Assembly: GCF_000523235.1 (NCBI RefSeq)
Contig: NZ_CP006850.1
Coordinates: forward strand, 6,448,001-6,512,000
DNA: 64,000 nt
Reading direction: 5' to 3'
Origin: Nocardia nova SH22a
GTDB lineage: Bacteria > Actinomycetota > Actinomycetes > Mycobacteriales > Mycobacteriaceae
The notes below the pieces were generated by a model, which saw nothing but the letters and a program-made list of their open reading frames with translations, did not search any database and was not told the DNA's origin. The translations under genes were made by a program, and so were the position numbers. Below, one piece after another: positions 9,858-19,425 of the stretch. Each line of letters opens with the position of its first letter. The first letter of the stretch is position 1.

Positions 9858-10196
9858 GTGGGCCAGGGTCTGAACCTGGGCCGGGTGGTCTGTGTCTGAA
9901 CCTGGGCCGGGTGGCCTGGGTCTGAACCTGGCCCGGGTGGCCTGGGTCTGAACCTGGCCCGGGTGGCCTGGGTCTGAACCTGGCCCGGGTGGCCTGGGTC
10001 TGAACCTGGCCCGGGTGGCCTGGGTCTGAACCTGGCCCGGGTGGCCTGGGTCTGAACCTGGCCCGGGTGGCCTGGGTCTGAACCTGGCCCGGGTGGCCTG
10101 GGTCTGAACCTGGCCCGGGTGGCCTGGGTCTGAACCTGGCCCGGGTGGCCTGGGTCTGAACCTGGCCCGGGTGGCCTGGGTCTGAACCTGGCCCGG
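9858..10196. repeat. 26-bp minisatellite, 13 tandem units
   Basis: Units begin GTGGCCTGGGTCTGAACC and are 26 bp long, except the first (27 bp, at 9858). From 9911 to 10196 there are eleven identical units; the two units at the left end carry base changes. As 26 is not a multiple of three, three units (78 bp) encode a 26-residue period in each minus-strand frame, and all three minus frames stay open through the array. The array abuts hairpin copy C. It is intergenic between rne and ndk and will vary in copy number by slippage. Confidence 0.9.
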
Positions 10197-10252
10197 GTGG
10201 CACTGCCCAAAGAGGTATTGGCTGTGTTTTTGGCCTCCGCTTCGCTCCGGCG

Positions 10253-10348
10253 GGGTTGGCGGCCCCTGAGTCTCGCCGTTGGGGTACCGCTGCTTGCTCC
10301 TTCGTCGCGTACGCAGCGGCACCCCAACGGCGAGACGGCCGCCAACCC
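10253..10348 (+). repeat. Dispersed hairpin repeat, copy C
   Basis: Nearly identical to copy A: the same outer and inner stems, CCTGA bulge and loop (one loop base changed, TCGCGTAC). It is preceded by GTGTTTTTGGCC..CGCTTCGCTCCGG and followed by CCAGTGGGACTACCTCGCAAACG. It lies between the minisatellite and the 115-bp tandem array, upstream of rne and downstream of ndk. Confidence 0.88.
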
Positions 10349-10380
10349 ACCCAGTGGGACTACCTCGCAAACGCTTTTGG

Positions 10381-10650
10381 CGTGCCCGCTCACCTCGAGC
10401 ACGCAACGTCACCTTCTCGGGTTTTGTGCGCAGCGCACCCCAGCGGCGAGACAGCGGGCAGACCACTCGTCGCGATTACCCCGGAAACGCTTTAGCGCGC
10501 CCACTCACCTCGAGCGCGAAAAGTCACCTTCTGGGGTTTTGTGCACAGCGCACTTCAGCGGCGAGACAGCGGCCAGCCCACCCGGTGCGATTATCCTGGA
10601 AACGCTTGGGCGTGCCCGCTTACCTCGAGCGCGAAAGGCCGCTTTTCGAG
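10381..10650 (+). repeat. 115-bp tandem array derived from hairpin repeat flank
   Basis: Units start at 10381, 10496 and 10611 (third incomplete), each opening with CGTGCCCGCTCACCTCGAG or a close variant. Each full unit then carries a GTTTTGTGC..AGCGCAC stretch, a GGCGAGACAGCGG relic of the hairpin 3' arm, and the GATTACCCCGGAAACGCTT flank. They look like truncated copies of the dispersed element, amplified in tandem next to copy C. No gene is seen between 10351 and 10690. Confidence 0.75.
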
Positions 10651-10690
10651 GCAGTGCTGTGGCGGGTGGGCTCGCGTCCGTCGGGGAGGC

Positions 10691-11098
10691 TTATCCGGCA
10701 AACCAGAGTGCGATTTCGCGCTTGGCGCTCTCGGGGGAGTCGGAGCCGTGGACGAGGTTGAACTGGGTTTCCAACGCGTAATCGCCGCGGATGCTGCCGG
10801 GGACGGCCTTCTCCACCGGGTCGGTGCCACCGGCGATCTGCCGGAAGGCGGCTATGGCGCGCGGGCCCTCGAGGATGGCCGCGACGACGGGGCCGGAGGT
10901 GATGAATTCGATCAGCGAACCGTAGAACGGCTTGCCATCGTGTTCGGCGTAGTGGGCGGCGGCAAGTTCCTCGGAGACCTGCTCGAGCTTGAGGGCCGCG
11001 ATCTTGAGGCCTTTGCGTTCGATGCGGGTGATGATCTCACCGACCAGGCCACGGGCCACGCCGTCCGGCTTGATGAGAACCAACGTCTGCTCAGTCAC
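10691..11098 (-). CDS. ndk: Nucleoside diphosphate kinase
   Basis: Balances NTP and dNTP pools by ping-pong phosphate transfer. The 135 residues match the family length and contain [10 protein letters not shown] at the N-terminus, the Kpn-loop region and the [17 protein letters not shown]-terminus. The usual NxxHGSD active-site motif is present as NLVHGSD, with the catalytic His. It is downstream of the DUF4233 gene and folC, the normal order folC-DUF4233-ndk in Corynebacteriales. Confidence 0.97.
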   Translation of the reverse strand: MTEQTLVLIKPDGVARGLVGEIITRIERKGLKIAALKLEQVSEELAAAHYAEHDGKPFYGSLIEFITSGPVVAAILEGPRAIAAFRQIAGGTDPVEKAVPGSIRGDYALETQFNLVHGSDSPESAKREIALWFAG

Positions 11099-11143
11099 CG
11101 CGACACTCTAACCGGCGGCGGGGCGGTATTCCGAACCGAGCGG

Positions 11144-11566
11144 TCAGGATGAGCCCTGCATCCGCTGGCTGGGCAGTAATCCCTGGTCCATGCGGCGTTT
11201 GACGTCGGAGCGCAGGAACAGGATGAAGATCCAGACGGCGAGGAACACGACGCCGATGATCAGGATCGACAGGTGGATGAAACCGCCTGCCAGCACGAGG
11301 ATCTGGAGTCCGAGGTTGAACGGCACCGCCCACGATCGCCGCTGCATGCCGGAGCCGACGAACATCAGCACCGCCAGCCCGACCAGATAGGTCACCGACC
11401 ACCAGCTCAACCCACCACCCACGGCCCCGACCACCGGCAGTGCCAGCAGCACGGTGATGGCCTCCAGGACCAGGGCACCGGCCATCACGCCGCGGAAACC
11501 CTTCCACGGGTCGGTCGCGGGCGCGGGGACGCCGCTGCGCGCACCGTTGTCGCCGTCGCTAGCCAC
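11144..11566 (-). CDS. DUF4233 membrane protein
   Basis: A 140-residue protein with four hydrophobic segments (VMAGALVLEAITVLLALPVV, TYLVGLAVLMFVG, FNLGLQILVLAGGFI, IIGVVFLAVWIFILFL) and a basic C-terminus. GTG 11566 was chosen because GGAGG lies 4 nt upstream; the longer frame to 11704 adds sequence with no membrane-protein character. The position between folC and ndk and the topology are those of the DUF4233 family; its molecular role is unknown. Confidence 0.85.
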   Translation of the reverse strand: MASDGDNGARSGVPAPATDPWKGFRGVMAGALVLEAITVLLALPVVGAVGGGLSWWSVTYLVGLAVLMFVGSGMQRRSWAVPFNLGLQILVLAGGFIHLSILIIGVVFLAVWIFILFLRSDVKRRMDQGLLPSQRMQGSS

Positions 11567-11713
11567 ATTGCCTCCTCGAACCAATGATGCCCGCCCCCAG
11601 GTCGGTCGAGCCACTGGCGCCCGGCCTCCTACGGACACTGTGCCCTGTGCCGCGCTCACCCGTGCGACTACGTCGGCCTCCGGGCCGCGGACCACCGCAC
11701 TCACCGGGGCCTG

Positions 11714-11739
11714 CGTGGTTACGCAAGCTACCGCCTCCG
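11714..11739. repeat. 26-bp intergenic repeat, copy 1
   Basis: CGTGGTTACGCAAGCTACC plus CGCCTCCG occurs here and, base for base, at 32578-32603. It lies between folC and the DUF4233 gene, just 3' of the folC stop. Both copies are preceded by a GGGCC-rich stretch (CGGGGCCTG and CGGGCCCTT). Confidence 0.8.
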
Positions 11740-11749
11740 GCCCGCCTGC

Positions 11750-13189
11750 TCACGCGGGGGCCTTCCCGAACAGCGAGCGCGCCGCACCGGCGGTGACGAC
11801 CGAACCGGTGACGATGATCCCCGCGCCCGAGACCGGCTCACCGGAGTCTGCGGCTTCCTCGGCGATCGCGGTAGCGGTTTCGACCGCGTCGGCGAGGCTC
11901 GCGGCGGTGACCACGCGCTCGTCGCCGAATCGCTGAACGGCCCGATCGGCGAGTTCGTCGACATCGAGGGCGCGCGGCGAGCCGTTGGTGGTGACGACGA
12001 TCTCGTCCAGAACGGGTTCGAGCGCGGTCAGGATTCCGTCGGCGTCCTTGTCCGACAGCACCGCCACCACGCCCACCAGCTTGCGGAAGTCGAATTCGCC
12101 GGTCAGGGTGTCGGCGAGCGCCCGCGCACCGGCCGGATTGTGCGCGGCGTCGATGAAGATGGTGGGCGCGTTGCGCATTCGTTCCATCCGGCCGGGGCTG
12201 GCCGCGGCGGCGAAACCCGCGCGCACGGCATCGATGTCGAGATGTTTCTGCGCGCCCGCGCCGAAGAACGCCTCGACCGCGGCCAGGGCCAGGGTGGCGT
12301 TGTGCGCCTGGTGTTCGCCGTGCAGCGGCAGGAAGATCTCGTCGTAGACCCCGCCGAGCCCCTGGATCTCGAGGACCTGCCCGCCGATGGCGATGCTGCG
12401 CGACAGCAACCGGAATTCCGATCCGGCGCGGGCGACCGCCGCATCGGTGTCGACCGTGCGGCGCAGCAGCACCTCCATGGCCTCGGGTTCCTGTTCGGCG
12501 ATGATGGCGATGGTGTCGCGCGGGATCAGCAGATCCTGCGGCGAGGGCTTGATGATCCCGGCCTTCTCCCCCGCGATCGAGGTCAGGTCGGGGCCGAGGT
12601 AGTCGGTGTGGTCCAGTCCGATCGGGGTGATCACCGCGACCTGACCGTCGATCACATTCGTCGCGTCCCAGGTTCCGCCCATTCCGGTCTCGACCACCGC
12701 GACATCGACCGGCGCCTCGGCGAACGCGGCGTACGCCATGGCCACCAGGACCTCGAATTTGCTCATCCGGGGCCCGGGAGCGCCGAGTGCGCCGTCGAGC
12801 GATTTCGCGTCGACCATCTCGATGTAGGGCAGCAGTTCGCGGTAGAGCTCCACGTAGCGCGCGGGCGTGATGGGCGCGTTGTCGATGGCGATGCGTTCGG
12901 TGGCCAGTTGCAGATGCGGACTGGTGAACCGCCCGGTGCGCCGGTGCAGCGCGGTGAGCAGCGAATCGATCATGCGGGTCACCGAGGTCTTGCCGTTGGT
13001 CCCGGCGATGTGGATGGCCGGATAGCTCTGCTGCGGCGAGCCGAGCAGATCCATCAGCGTCGCGATCCGGGTGAGCGACGGTTCGATCTTCGTCTCACCC
13101 CAGCGCTGGTCGAGTTCGGCCTCGACCAGCGCCATCTCGGCGAGATCGACCGGCGACGGGCCGGTTCCCAGCGCGTCCTCGCCGCTCAC
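11750..13189 (-). CDS. folC: Folylpolyglutamate synthase/dihydrofolate synthase
   Basis: Adds glutamate to dihydropteroate and folates. The 479-residue product has the Mur-ligase-like P-loop [15 protein letters not shown], the SPHL substrate loop, [10 protein letters not shown] and GLDHTDYLG in the central domain, and the C-terminal domain with [16 protein letters not shown] 13189 overlaps the valS stop by 4 nt, so the two are translationally coupled. Actinobacterial FolC are this length. Confidence 0.96.
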   Translation of the reverse strand: MSGEDALGTGPSPVDLAEMALVEAELDQRWGETKIEPSLTRIATLMDLLGSPQQSYPAIHIAGTNGKTSVTRMIDSLLTALHRRTGRFTSPHLQLATERIAIDNAPITPARYVELYRELLPYIEMVDAKSLDGALGAPGPRMSKFEVLVAMAYAAFAEAPVDVAVVETGMGGTWDATNVIDGQVAVITPIGLDHTDYLGPDLTSIAGEKAGIIKPSPQDLLIPRDTIAIIAEQEPEAMEVLLRRTVDTDAAVARAGSEFRLLSRSIAIGGQVLEIQGLGGVYDEIFLPLHGEHQAHNATLALAAVEAFFGAGAQKHLDIDAVRAGFAAAASPGRMERMRNAPTIFIDAAHNPAGARALADTLTGEFDFRKLVGVVAVLSDKDADGILTALEPVLDEIVVTTNGSPRALDVDELADRAVQRFGDERVVTAASLADAVETATAIAEEAADSGEPVSGAGIIVTGSVVTAGAARSLFGKAPA

Positions 13190-15885
13190 TTGGCCCCCGC
13201 CGCCGCGATCTGCTCGAGCCGCGCACCGATGCGCGCGACCTCTGATTCGGCGACCTCGCGGCGCGTGCGGATCTTGGCGACGACATTCTCGGGCGCCTTG
13301 GCCAGGAAGTCCTCGTTGCCGAGCTTCGCGGTGGTGGCCGCGAGATCCTTCTGCGCCACGGCCAGATCCTTCTCCAGCCGACGGCGCTCGGCCTCGAGAT
13401 CGACGGTGCCGGAGGTGTCGAGTTCGACGGTGACGGTGGCGCCGGACAACCGCACCTCCACGGCCGCGGTGGCGGCGAAGTCTGCGCCCGGCTCGGTGAG
13501 CCGCGCCAGGCTGGCGATCTCACCGAGTTGCCCGGTCAGATCGGCGGCTTCGATACCGGCGAGCTTGGCCGCGACCTTCTGCTTGTCGGTCAGCCCCTGA
13601 TCGCTGCGGAAGCGGCGGATCTCGGTGACCAGCTTCTGCAGATCCGTGATGCGCTGTGCGGCAACGGTATCGGTGGCGGCACCCGCGGCCTGCGGCCAGT
13701 CCGCGATCACCAGCGACGGACCCGCCGCACCATCGGTGAGCGCATGCCACAGCGATTCGGTGACGAACGGGATGGCCGGATGCAGCAGGCGCAGCACCGA
13801 ATCCAGCACGTGCCCGAGCACGATCCTGGTGCTCGCGGCGCGCTGCTCAGCTTCGGCGAACTGCACCTTGGCCAATTCCAGGTACCAGTCACACAATTCG
13901 TCCCAGGCGAAGTGGTACAGCGCCTCGCACGCCTTGCCGAATTCGTAGCGGTCGAACGAGGAGTCCACCTCGGCGCGGACCTCGTCGAGCCGGTCCAGGA
14001 TCCACCGGTCGGTATCGGTCAGGGTGGACCGCTCCGGCAGCTCACCCGGCGTCGCACCGTTCATCAACGCGAACTTGGTGGCGTTGAACAGCTTGGTGAT
14101 GAAGTTGCGCGAGGCCTGCACATGCGGCGGGCCGACCGACAGGTCACTGCCGGGCTGCGCGCCGCGGGCGAGGGTGAATCGTGTTGCGTCGGCGCCGTAT
14201 TCGTCGATCCACAGCAGCGGGTCGACACCGATGCCCTTCGACTTGGAGTACTTGCGGCCGAATTCGTCGCGAATGAGGCCGTGCAGGAACACATCCCCGA
14301 ACGGAACCTGCTCCTGCTCGGGATCCTTGCCCGTGGTGATGACCGGATCGTCGGAGACGAACATGCCGAACATCATCATTCGCGCGACCCAGAAGAACAG
14401 GATGTCGTAACCGGTGACCAGCACACTCGTCGGATAGAACTTGGTCAGTTCGGGGGTGTCGTCCGGCCAGCCCAGGGTGGAGAAGGGCCACAGGCCCGAG
14501 GAGAACCAGGTGTCGAGGACGTCGGGGTCCTGCACCCAGCCCTCGGGAGCCTGCTCGTCCGGGCCGACGCACACGGTCTCGCCCTCGGGGCCGTACCAGA
14601 TCGGGATGCGATGTCCCCACCACAGCTGCCGGGAGATGCACCAGTCGTGCATGTTGTCGACCCATTCGAACCAGCGCGGTTCCTGGGAGGCCGGGTAGAT
14701 CTTCACCGCACCGCTGCGCACCGCGTCACCGGCTGCCTTCGCCAGCGACTCGACCTTCACCCACCACTGCATGGACAGTCGCGGTTCGATCGGCTCGCCG
14801 GAACGCTCCGAGTGGCCGACGCTGTGGATGTACGGGCGCTTCTCGGCGACGATGCGACCCTCTCCGGCGAGGCGCTCGCGGATCTTGATCCGCGCCTCGA
14901 ACCGGTCCATGCCGTCGAATTCGGTTCCGGAATCGGCGATCTTGCCGGTCTTGTCCATGATCGTCGGCATCGGCAGGTTGTGCCGCAGGCCGAGTTCGAA
15001 GTCGTTCGGATCGTGCGCGGGGGTGATCTTGACTGCGCCGGAACCGAATTCGGGGTCCACGTAGTCGTCGGCCACGATCGGGATCTGCCGCCCGGTGATC
15101 GGGTGGTAGACCGTGGTGCCGATCAGCGCCCGGTAGCGCTCGTCGTCCGGGTGCACCGCGACCGCGGTATCGCCGAGCATGGTCTCCACGCGAGTGGTCG
15201 CCACGATCACGTGCGGTTCGTCGTCGTTCAGCGAGCCGTAGCGCAGGGAGACGAGCTCACCCTCGACGTCCTCGTATTTCACCTCGACATCGGAGATGGC
15301 GGTCTCGAGCGTGGGCGACCAGTTCACCAGCCGTTCGGCGCGGTAGATCAGCCCGGCGTCGTAGAGGCGCTTGAAGATGGTCTGCACGGCGCGCGACAGG
15401 CCGTCGTCCATGGTGAAGCGGTCGCGGCTCCAGTCCACGCCGTCACCGAGGCGGCGCATCTGGCCCTGGATGGCGCCACCGGATTCGCGCTTCCAGTCCC
15501 AGACCTTGTCGATGAACAGTTCGCGGCCGAACTCCTCTTTGGACTTGCCGTCGACGGCGAGCTGCTTCTCGACCACGTTCTGGGTCGCGATACCGGCGTG
15601 GTCCATACCGGGCAGCCACAGCACCTCGTAGCCCTGCATGCGCTTGCGGCGGGTGAGCAGGTCCATCAGGGTGTGGTCGAAGGCGTGGCCCATGTGCAGA
15701 TTGCCGGTGACGTTCGGCGGCGGCAGCACGATGGAGTACGGCGGCTTCGCACTGGCCGGGTCGGCGGAGAAGTAACCGGCCGCTACCCAGCGCTCGTACA
15801 TCTCGGCCTCTACATCGCTGGGGTTCCAGCTCTTGGGGAGGGCGTCGGCACGATTTCGCGAGTTATCAGGGGCTGCGCTGGTCAC
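13186..15885 (-). CDS. valS: Valyl-tRNA synthetase
   Basis: Class I aminoacyl-tRNA synthetase charging tRNA-Val. The 899 residues show [15 protein letters not shown] (HIGH signature), an editing domain around residues 200-350, [12 protein letters not shown], the KYSKSKG variant of KMSKS and a C-terminal coiled-coil arm typical of ValRS. Start ATG 15885. It overlaps folC by 4 nt. I saw no T-box in the 240 bp upstream (15886-16126), which holds no gene. Confidence 0.97.
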   Translation of the reverse strand: MTSAAPDNSRNRADALPKSWNPSDVEAEMYERWVAAGYFSADPASAKPPYSIVLPPPNVTGNLHMGHAFDHTLMDLLTRRKRMQGYEVLWLPGMDHAGIATQNVVEKQLAVDGKSKEEFGRELFIDKVWDWKRESGGAIQGQMRRLGDGVDWSRDRFTMDDGLSRAVQTIFKRLYDAGLIYRAERLVNWSPTLETAISDVEVKYEDVEGELVSLRYGSLNDDEPHVIVATTRVETMLGDTAVAVHPDDERYRALIGTTVYHPITGRQIPIVADDYVDPEFGSGAVKITPAHDPNDFELGLRHNLPMPTIMDKTGKIADSGTEFDGMDRFEARIKIRERLAGEGRIVAEKRPYIHSVGHSERSGEPIEPRLSMQWWVKVESLAKAAGDAVRSGAVKIYPASQEPRWFEWVDNMHDWCISRQLWWGHRIPIWYGPEGETVCVGPDEQAPEGWVQDPDVLDTWFSSGLWPFSTLGWPDDTPELTKFYPTSVLVTGYDILFFWVARMMMFGMFVSDDPVITTGKDPEQEQVPFGDVFLHGLIRDEFGRKYSKSKGIGVDPLLWIDEYGADATRFTLARGAQPGSDLSVGPPHVQASRNFITKLFNATKFALMNGATPGELPERSTLTDTDRWILDRLDEVRAEVDSSFDRYEFGKACEALYHFAWDELCDWYLELAKVQFAEAEQRAASTRIVLGHVLDSVLRLLHPAIPFVTESLWHALTDGAAGPSLVIADWPQAAGAATDTVAAQRITDLQKLVTEIRRFRSDQGLTDKQKVAAKLAGIEAADLTGQLGEIASLARLTEPGADFAATAAVEVRLSGATVTVELDTSGTVDLEAERRRLEKDLAVAQKDLAATTAKLGNEDFLAKAPENVVAKIRTRREVAESEVARIGARLEQIAAAGAK

Positions 15886-16126
15886 CGTGCGATTCTACGG
15901 AGTTGGCCGGGCGGCTTCGACGCGGCCCTGCTCACGCGGCGCGGAGAAAGATGTAGGGCGGGGCTTTCGGCGGATGAGGGACACCGAAAACCCTGCCCAC
16001 GTCTTCGAGACTACCGCCGAAATCGCCCCCGTACACCATTCCAAAGGCAATTCTCAGCTTTTGCCCGAATCCATTGTGCAGGTGAGGGTTTGCCTCTCAG
16101 CAAGCTCGCAGGATCGCAGACCACGC

Positions 16127-17074
16127 TCAGGGCACCAGGACGGCGAGTGCGCCGGGTTCGCTGCGGAAGGTCGCCGGTAACCGGCCCGCGGGATCGCCGT
16201 CGGCGGTGGCCGGCACCGCCGCGGTGAGGGTGATGGTGCTCGCGCGGTAGTGCCCCACCGCCGGATGGTCGATGCGCTTACCGGCCGCCAGTGCCGGAAG
16301 CATGCGTACCATCTGCAATCGCGACATGGACCCGACCACGGTGAGGTCGAGCAGGCCGTCGTCGATGACGGCGTCGGGGCAGATGAGCATTCCGCCGCCG
16401 TAGGTGCGGGTGTTGCCGACCGCGACCATCACCGCCTCGGTCTCGAATACGCGATCACCGGACCGGCCGGGCTCCCCGGACAGTTCGATGCGATACGGCA
16501 TGCCGAGGCGGCCCAGCAGTTCGGGTACGGCCGCGAAGGAATAGCGCAGCGATCCCTTCGGCCGTCGCATGCGATTGGCGCGCAGGGTGACTCGCGCGTC
16601 GAATCCGGTTCCGGCGATGGTCGCGAAGCGCATCGGCCCGCCGATTCCCCAGCCGCGCGGATTCTCCGGATCGGGTGTGGCGTCGACCGAGCCGAGGTCG
16701 ATCGTGCGGACCGAGCCGCCGAGCACGATGTCGGCGGCCGCTCGCGGATCGTCGTCCGGCACGCCCAGTTCGCGGGCCAGGTCGTTGCCGGTGCCGCCGG
16801 GCAGCAGTCCCAGCGGCACCCCGGTTCCGGCGATCGCCTGCAGGGTCACGCAGACCAGTCCGTCGCCACCGGCGCAGACCACCGCATCGGGACGATCCGG
16901 GCCGTGCACCGAATCCCGCACGAGGCGAACGGTTTCCGCCGCACTCGCGCCGCGGATCTCGCGCACCAGCACATCGCGCTCGGCGAACCGGGCGGCGGCA
17001 GCCGCGGCGGCCGCCAGTCCCCGGCCGTGCCCGGAGTGCGGATTGGTGACGAGGACGATCGAGCGGGCGCTCAC
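16127..17074 (-). CDS. Diacylglycerol kinase family lipid kinase
   Basis: A DAGK-catalytic-domain protein of 315 residues that should phosphorylate a lipid hydroxyl at the membrane face. Motifs seen are VTNPHSGHG near the start, CAGGDGLV (the GGDG nucleotide-binding loop) and LPGGTGNDLARELG. The C-terminal half is the usual beta-rich domain. It overlaps the FAD oxidase stop by 4 nt, so they form one unit. The order kinase, FAD enzyme, TetR, GlpD equals M. tuberculosis Rv2252-Rv2249c, making it the Rv2252 counterpart. The exact lipid substrate is not shown by the sequence. Confidence 0.88.
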   Translation of the reverse strand: MSARSIVLVTNPHSGHGRGLAAAAAAAARFAERDVLVREIRGASAAETVRLVRDSVHGPDRPDAVVCAGGDGLVCVTLQAIAGTGVPLGLLPGGTGNDLARELGVPDDDPRAAADIVLGGSVRTIDLGSVDATPDPENPRGWGIGGPMRFATIAGTGFDARVTLRANRMRRPKGSLRYSFAAVPELLGRLGMPYRIELSGEPGRSGDRVFETEAVMVAVGNTRTYGGGMLICPDAVIDDGLLDLTVVGSMSRLQMVRMLPALAAGKRIDHPAVGHYRASTITLTAAVPATADGDPAGRLPATFRSEPGALAVLVP

Positions 17075-18726
17075 GGAATCAGCTTGCCGGGGTTGAGGAT
17101 TCCCGCCGGATCCACCGCGTCCTTCGCCGCGCGCAGCACCCGCGCGCCGAGCTCACCGATCTCGTCGGTCATCCACGGGCGGTGATCGGCGCCGACCGCG
17201 TGGTGATGGGTGATCGTGCCGCCGTTCGCGACGATCGCGTCACCGACCGCGCTCTTGGCCTTCGCCCACTGCGCCGACGGATCCTCGGCCTGCTTGGCGA
17301 CGATGGTGAAGTACAGCGACGCCCCGGTCGGGTAGGTATGCGAGATATGGCACATGACCAGCGCCGGAGTGCCCTGCGCACCGAGCGATTCGGTGAGTGC
17401 GGTGGTGACCGCGGCCTTCAGATGAGCCACATTCGACCAACTGGTGGCGGTCTCGAGGGTCTCGCACAGCACCCCGACATCGAGTAGCGCGTCACGCAGG
17501 TAGGGCGCGGCGAAACGGCCGTGCTCCCATTCCCGCGCGGGCTGCTCCCCCAGCGCTGTGCCGCCCGCGGCGGTGAGCAGATCGAACGCCTCGGCACTGC
17601 GCGCGGCGACATGGGCCGCGGCGCCCTCGAAGGTGGTGACGGCCAGGCAGCCGCCCACCGGAGCGCCGCCGACATCGCCGGATCTCGCCAGATTCAGCCC
17701 GGTCTCGGCCTCGTCGGACAGGCGCAGCACCGTGGGGGCGGCGCCGTCCTGGACGACCGTCCGCAGCGCGTCGGCGCCGGTGGCGAAGTCCGGGAAACTC
17801 CAGGCCTGATAGGCCGTGGCGGCCGGAACCGGATGCACCCGCAACGCGACCTCGGTGATGACACCGAGGGTGCCCTCGGAACCGGAGAACAGCTCACGCA
17901 GATCGGGTCCGGCAGCCGAGGCGGGTGCGCGGCCGAGTTCGACCGTGCCCACCGGAGTCGCCACCTTCAGGCGCATGATCATGTCGTCGAATCGGCCGTA
18001 TCCCGCCGATGCCTGCCCCGAGGACCGGGTGGCCGCGAAGCCGCCGATGCTGGCGAATTCGAAACTCTGCGGGAAGTGACCGAGTGACAATCCGTGTGCC
18101 GCAAGCGCTTTCTCCGCCTGCGGACCGGTGAGCCCGGCGCCCAGGGTCGCGGTCCGGCTCACCGGGTCGACCTCGGTGAGCGTGTCGAGCAGGCGCAGAT
18201 CGAGGGCGATGACGGTGGCGAACCGGCCGCGTGCGGGGTCGAGCCCGCCCACCACGCTGGTGCCGCCGCCGAAGGGCACGACCGCGATCGACTCGTCCGA
18301 GCAGTAGGCGAGAACGGCAAGGACCTGATCGTGGTCGGCGGGAAAGACCACCGCGTCGGGCGCGTCCTGCGGCCCGTCGCCACGGCGGCGCAGCAGATCC
18401 GGAGTGCTCTTGCCGCCCGCGTGCAACAACCGGTCACGGTGGCCGACCGACACCCGGTCCGCGCCGACCACCGCGGACAGCCCCGCCCGATGCGCGGCGG
18501 TCAGCGCGGACTCCCGCAGCGGCACATCGCCCTCATCACGACGCGCCACCGGGTCACCCGACACCGAGAAAACCTGCGCCACCAGCGTACGAATCCGGTC
18601 CGGGAGCGGCGCATGTGCCGAGGCGATGCCCCAGGCGTCCCACACCATACTCGGGCGATCGGACGACTCGCCCGGCATTGCCGCGCCCGGATCTTCTGCG
18701 GAGATGTCCCCTCGCGTATCGACCAT
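17071..18726 (-). CDS. FAD-binding oxidase, alkyl-DHAP synthase-like
   Basis: A 551-residue VAO/PCMH-type flavoprotein. The FAD domain shows VVPFGGGTSVVGG, TLGAGLTGPQAE, LGHFPQSFEFASIGGFAATRSSGQ and GSEGTLGVITEV. The C-terminal cap has the SHTYPTGASLYFT and HHHAVG segments of the alkylglycerone-phosphate synthase group, where a His-rich loop contacts substrate. In ether-lipid makers this enzyme swaps an acyl for an alkyl chain on DHAP; whether this bacterial member does that is inference. It is divergent from TetR across a 60-bp operator region and coupled to the lipid kinase. Confidence 0.85.
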   Translation of the reverse strand: MVDTRGDISAEDPGAAMPGESSDRPSMVWDAWGIASAHAPLPDRIRTLVAQVFSVSGDPVARRDEGDVPLRESALTAAHRAGLSAVVGADRVSVGHRDRLLHAGGKSTPDLLRRRGDGPQDAPDAVVFPADHDQVLAVLAYCSDESIAVVPFGGGTSVVGGLDPARGRFATVIALDLRLLDTLTEVDPVSRTATLGAGLTGPQAEKALAAHGLSLGHFPQSFEFASIGGFAATRSSGQASAGYGRFDDMIMRLKVATPVGTVELGRAPASAAGPDLRELFSGSEGTLGVITEVALRVHPVPAATAYQAWSFPDFATGADALRTVVQDGAAPTVLRLSDEAETGLNLARSGDVGGAPVGGCLAVTTFEGAAAHVAARSAEAFDLLTAAGGTALGEQPAREWEHGRFAAPYLRDALLDVGVLCETLETATSWSNVAHLKAAVTTALTESLGAQGTPALVMCHISHTYPTGASLYFTIVAKQAEDPSAQWAKAKSAVGDAIVANGGTITHHHAVGADHRPWMTDEIGELGARVLRAAKDAVDPAGILNPGKLIP

Positions 18727-18729
18727 GAG

Positions 18730-18760
18730 TTACAGTCTGACATAGAGTGTCAAGCAGTAA
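18730..18760. promoter_or_regulatory. Palindromic operator between FAD oxidase and TetR
   Basis: Two nested symmetric half-sites: TTAC-N4-TGACA-N5-TGTCA-N4-GTAA, with every listed base paired. It fills the 60-bp divergent gap. The minus strand reads TTGACA at 18748-18753, a possible -35 for the FAD oxidase gene. It is most likely bound by the adjacent TetR protein, controlling both directions. This is inference from position and symmetry. Confidence 0.7.
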
Positions 18761-18786
18761 TGATCAGACCCGTTAGTGAGTCCTCG

Positions 18787-19386
18787 ATGAACACAGCCGA
18801 ATCCACCGGCACCGAGCTGCCCGCCATCGACCTGGCGATCCTGGCCGCCGGCCGGGACTGCGTCGAGGAGTTCGGCGTGCGCCGGACCACGCTCAGCGAG
18901 GTGGCCCGCCGCGCCGGGGTCAGCCGCCCCACGGTGTATCGCCGCTGGCCGGACACCCGGTCGCTGATCGCCGAACTCCTGGTGCGCGAACTCGGGCAGA
19001 TCGTGGAGGACAGCGTGCCGACCGAAGGCCCGGCCCGTGCGCGACTGGTCGAGGGCATCGTGACCGGCGCCGGTGAGCTGCGGTCGAATCCCTTGTTCGC
19101 CAAGATCTTCCGGATCGACACCGATCTCATGCTGACCTACGTGTTCGGGCGGCTCGGACGAAATCAGCGGCAGCTGATCGAGGTCTTCTCCGCCGCGATC
19201 CGCGAGGGCCAGCAGGACGGATCGATTCGCGCGGGAGACCCCGAACAGCTGGCCACCATGCTGCTGCTGATCGGCCAGTCCACGGTGCAGTCGGCCAACA
19301 CCGTCGCCCACCTGCTCGACGACACCGGACTCGATGTCGAACTGGCCCGCGTCGTCGACCGCTACCTGCGTCCCGATTGCGCATAA
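18787..19386 (+). CDS. TetR family regulator
   Basis: A 199-residue one-component regulator. The N-terminal helix-turn-helix reads TTLSEVARRAGVSRPTVYRRWPD; the C-terminal ligand domain is all-helical. ATG 18787 was chosen over in-frame ATG 18760 because the latter overlaps the palindromic operator. It is divergent from the FAD oxidase/lipid kinase unit and 39 bp upstream of glpD, so it may control all four genes. The counterpart by gene order is Rv2250c. The ligand is unknown; a lipid or glycerol-phosphate compound would fit the neighbours. Confidence 0.9.
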   Translation: MNTAESTGTELPAIDLAILAAGRDCVEEFGVRRTTLSEVARRAGVSRPTVYRRWPDTRSLIAELLVRELGQIVEDSVPTEGPARARLVEGIVTGAGELRSNPLFAKIFRIDTDLMLTYVFGRLGRNQRQLIEVFSAAIREGQQDGSIRAGDPEQLATMLLLIGQSTVQSANTVAHLLDDTGLDVELARVVDRYLRPDCA

Positions 19387-19425
19387 CCGCCCCCAGACCG
19401 ACAGCACCGAAAGCGAGGCATACGA

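Noticed and set aside
9858..10196. CRISPR array
   Set aside because: Units are head-to-tail without spacers, and no cas genes are present.
9474..10466. Long minus-strand frames through the minisatellite
   Set aside because: They are open only because the 26-bp unit has no stop in any minus frame; repetitive PGPGSDPGH-type peptide and no start signals.
15886..16126. T-box or other riboswitch upstream of valS
   Set aside because: No T-box consensus or specifier stem could be recognised by eye.
13528..16227. 899-codon plus-strand frame over valS
   Set aside because: Antisense of valyl-tRNA synthetase, with no motifs.
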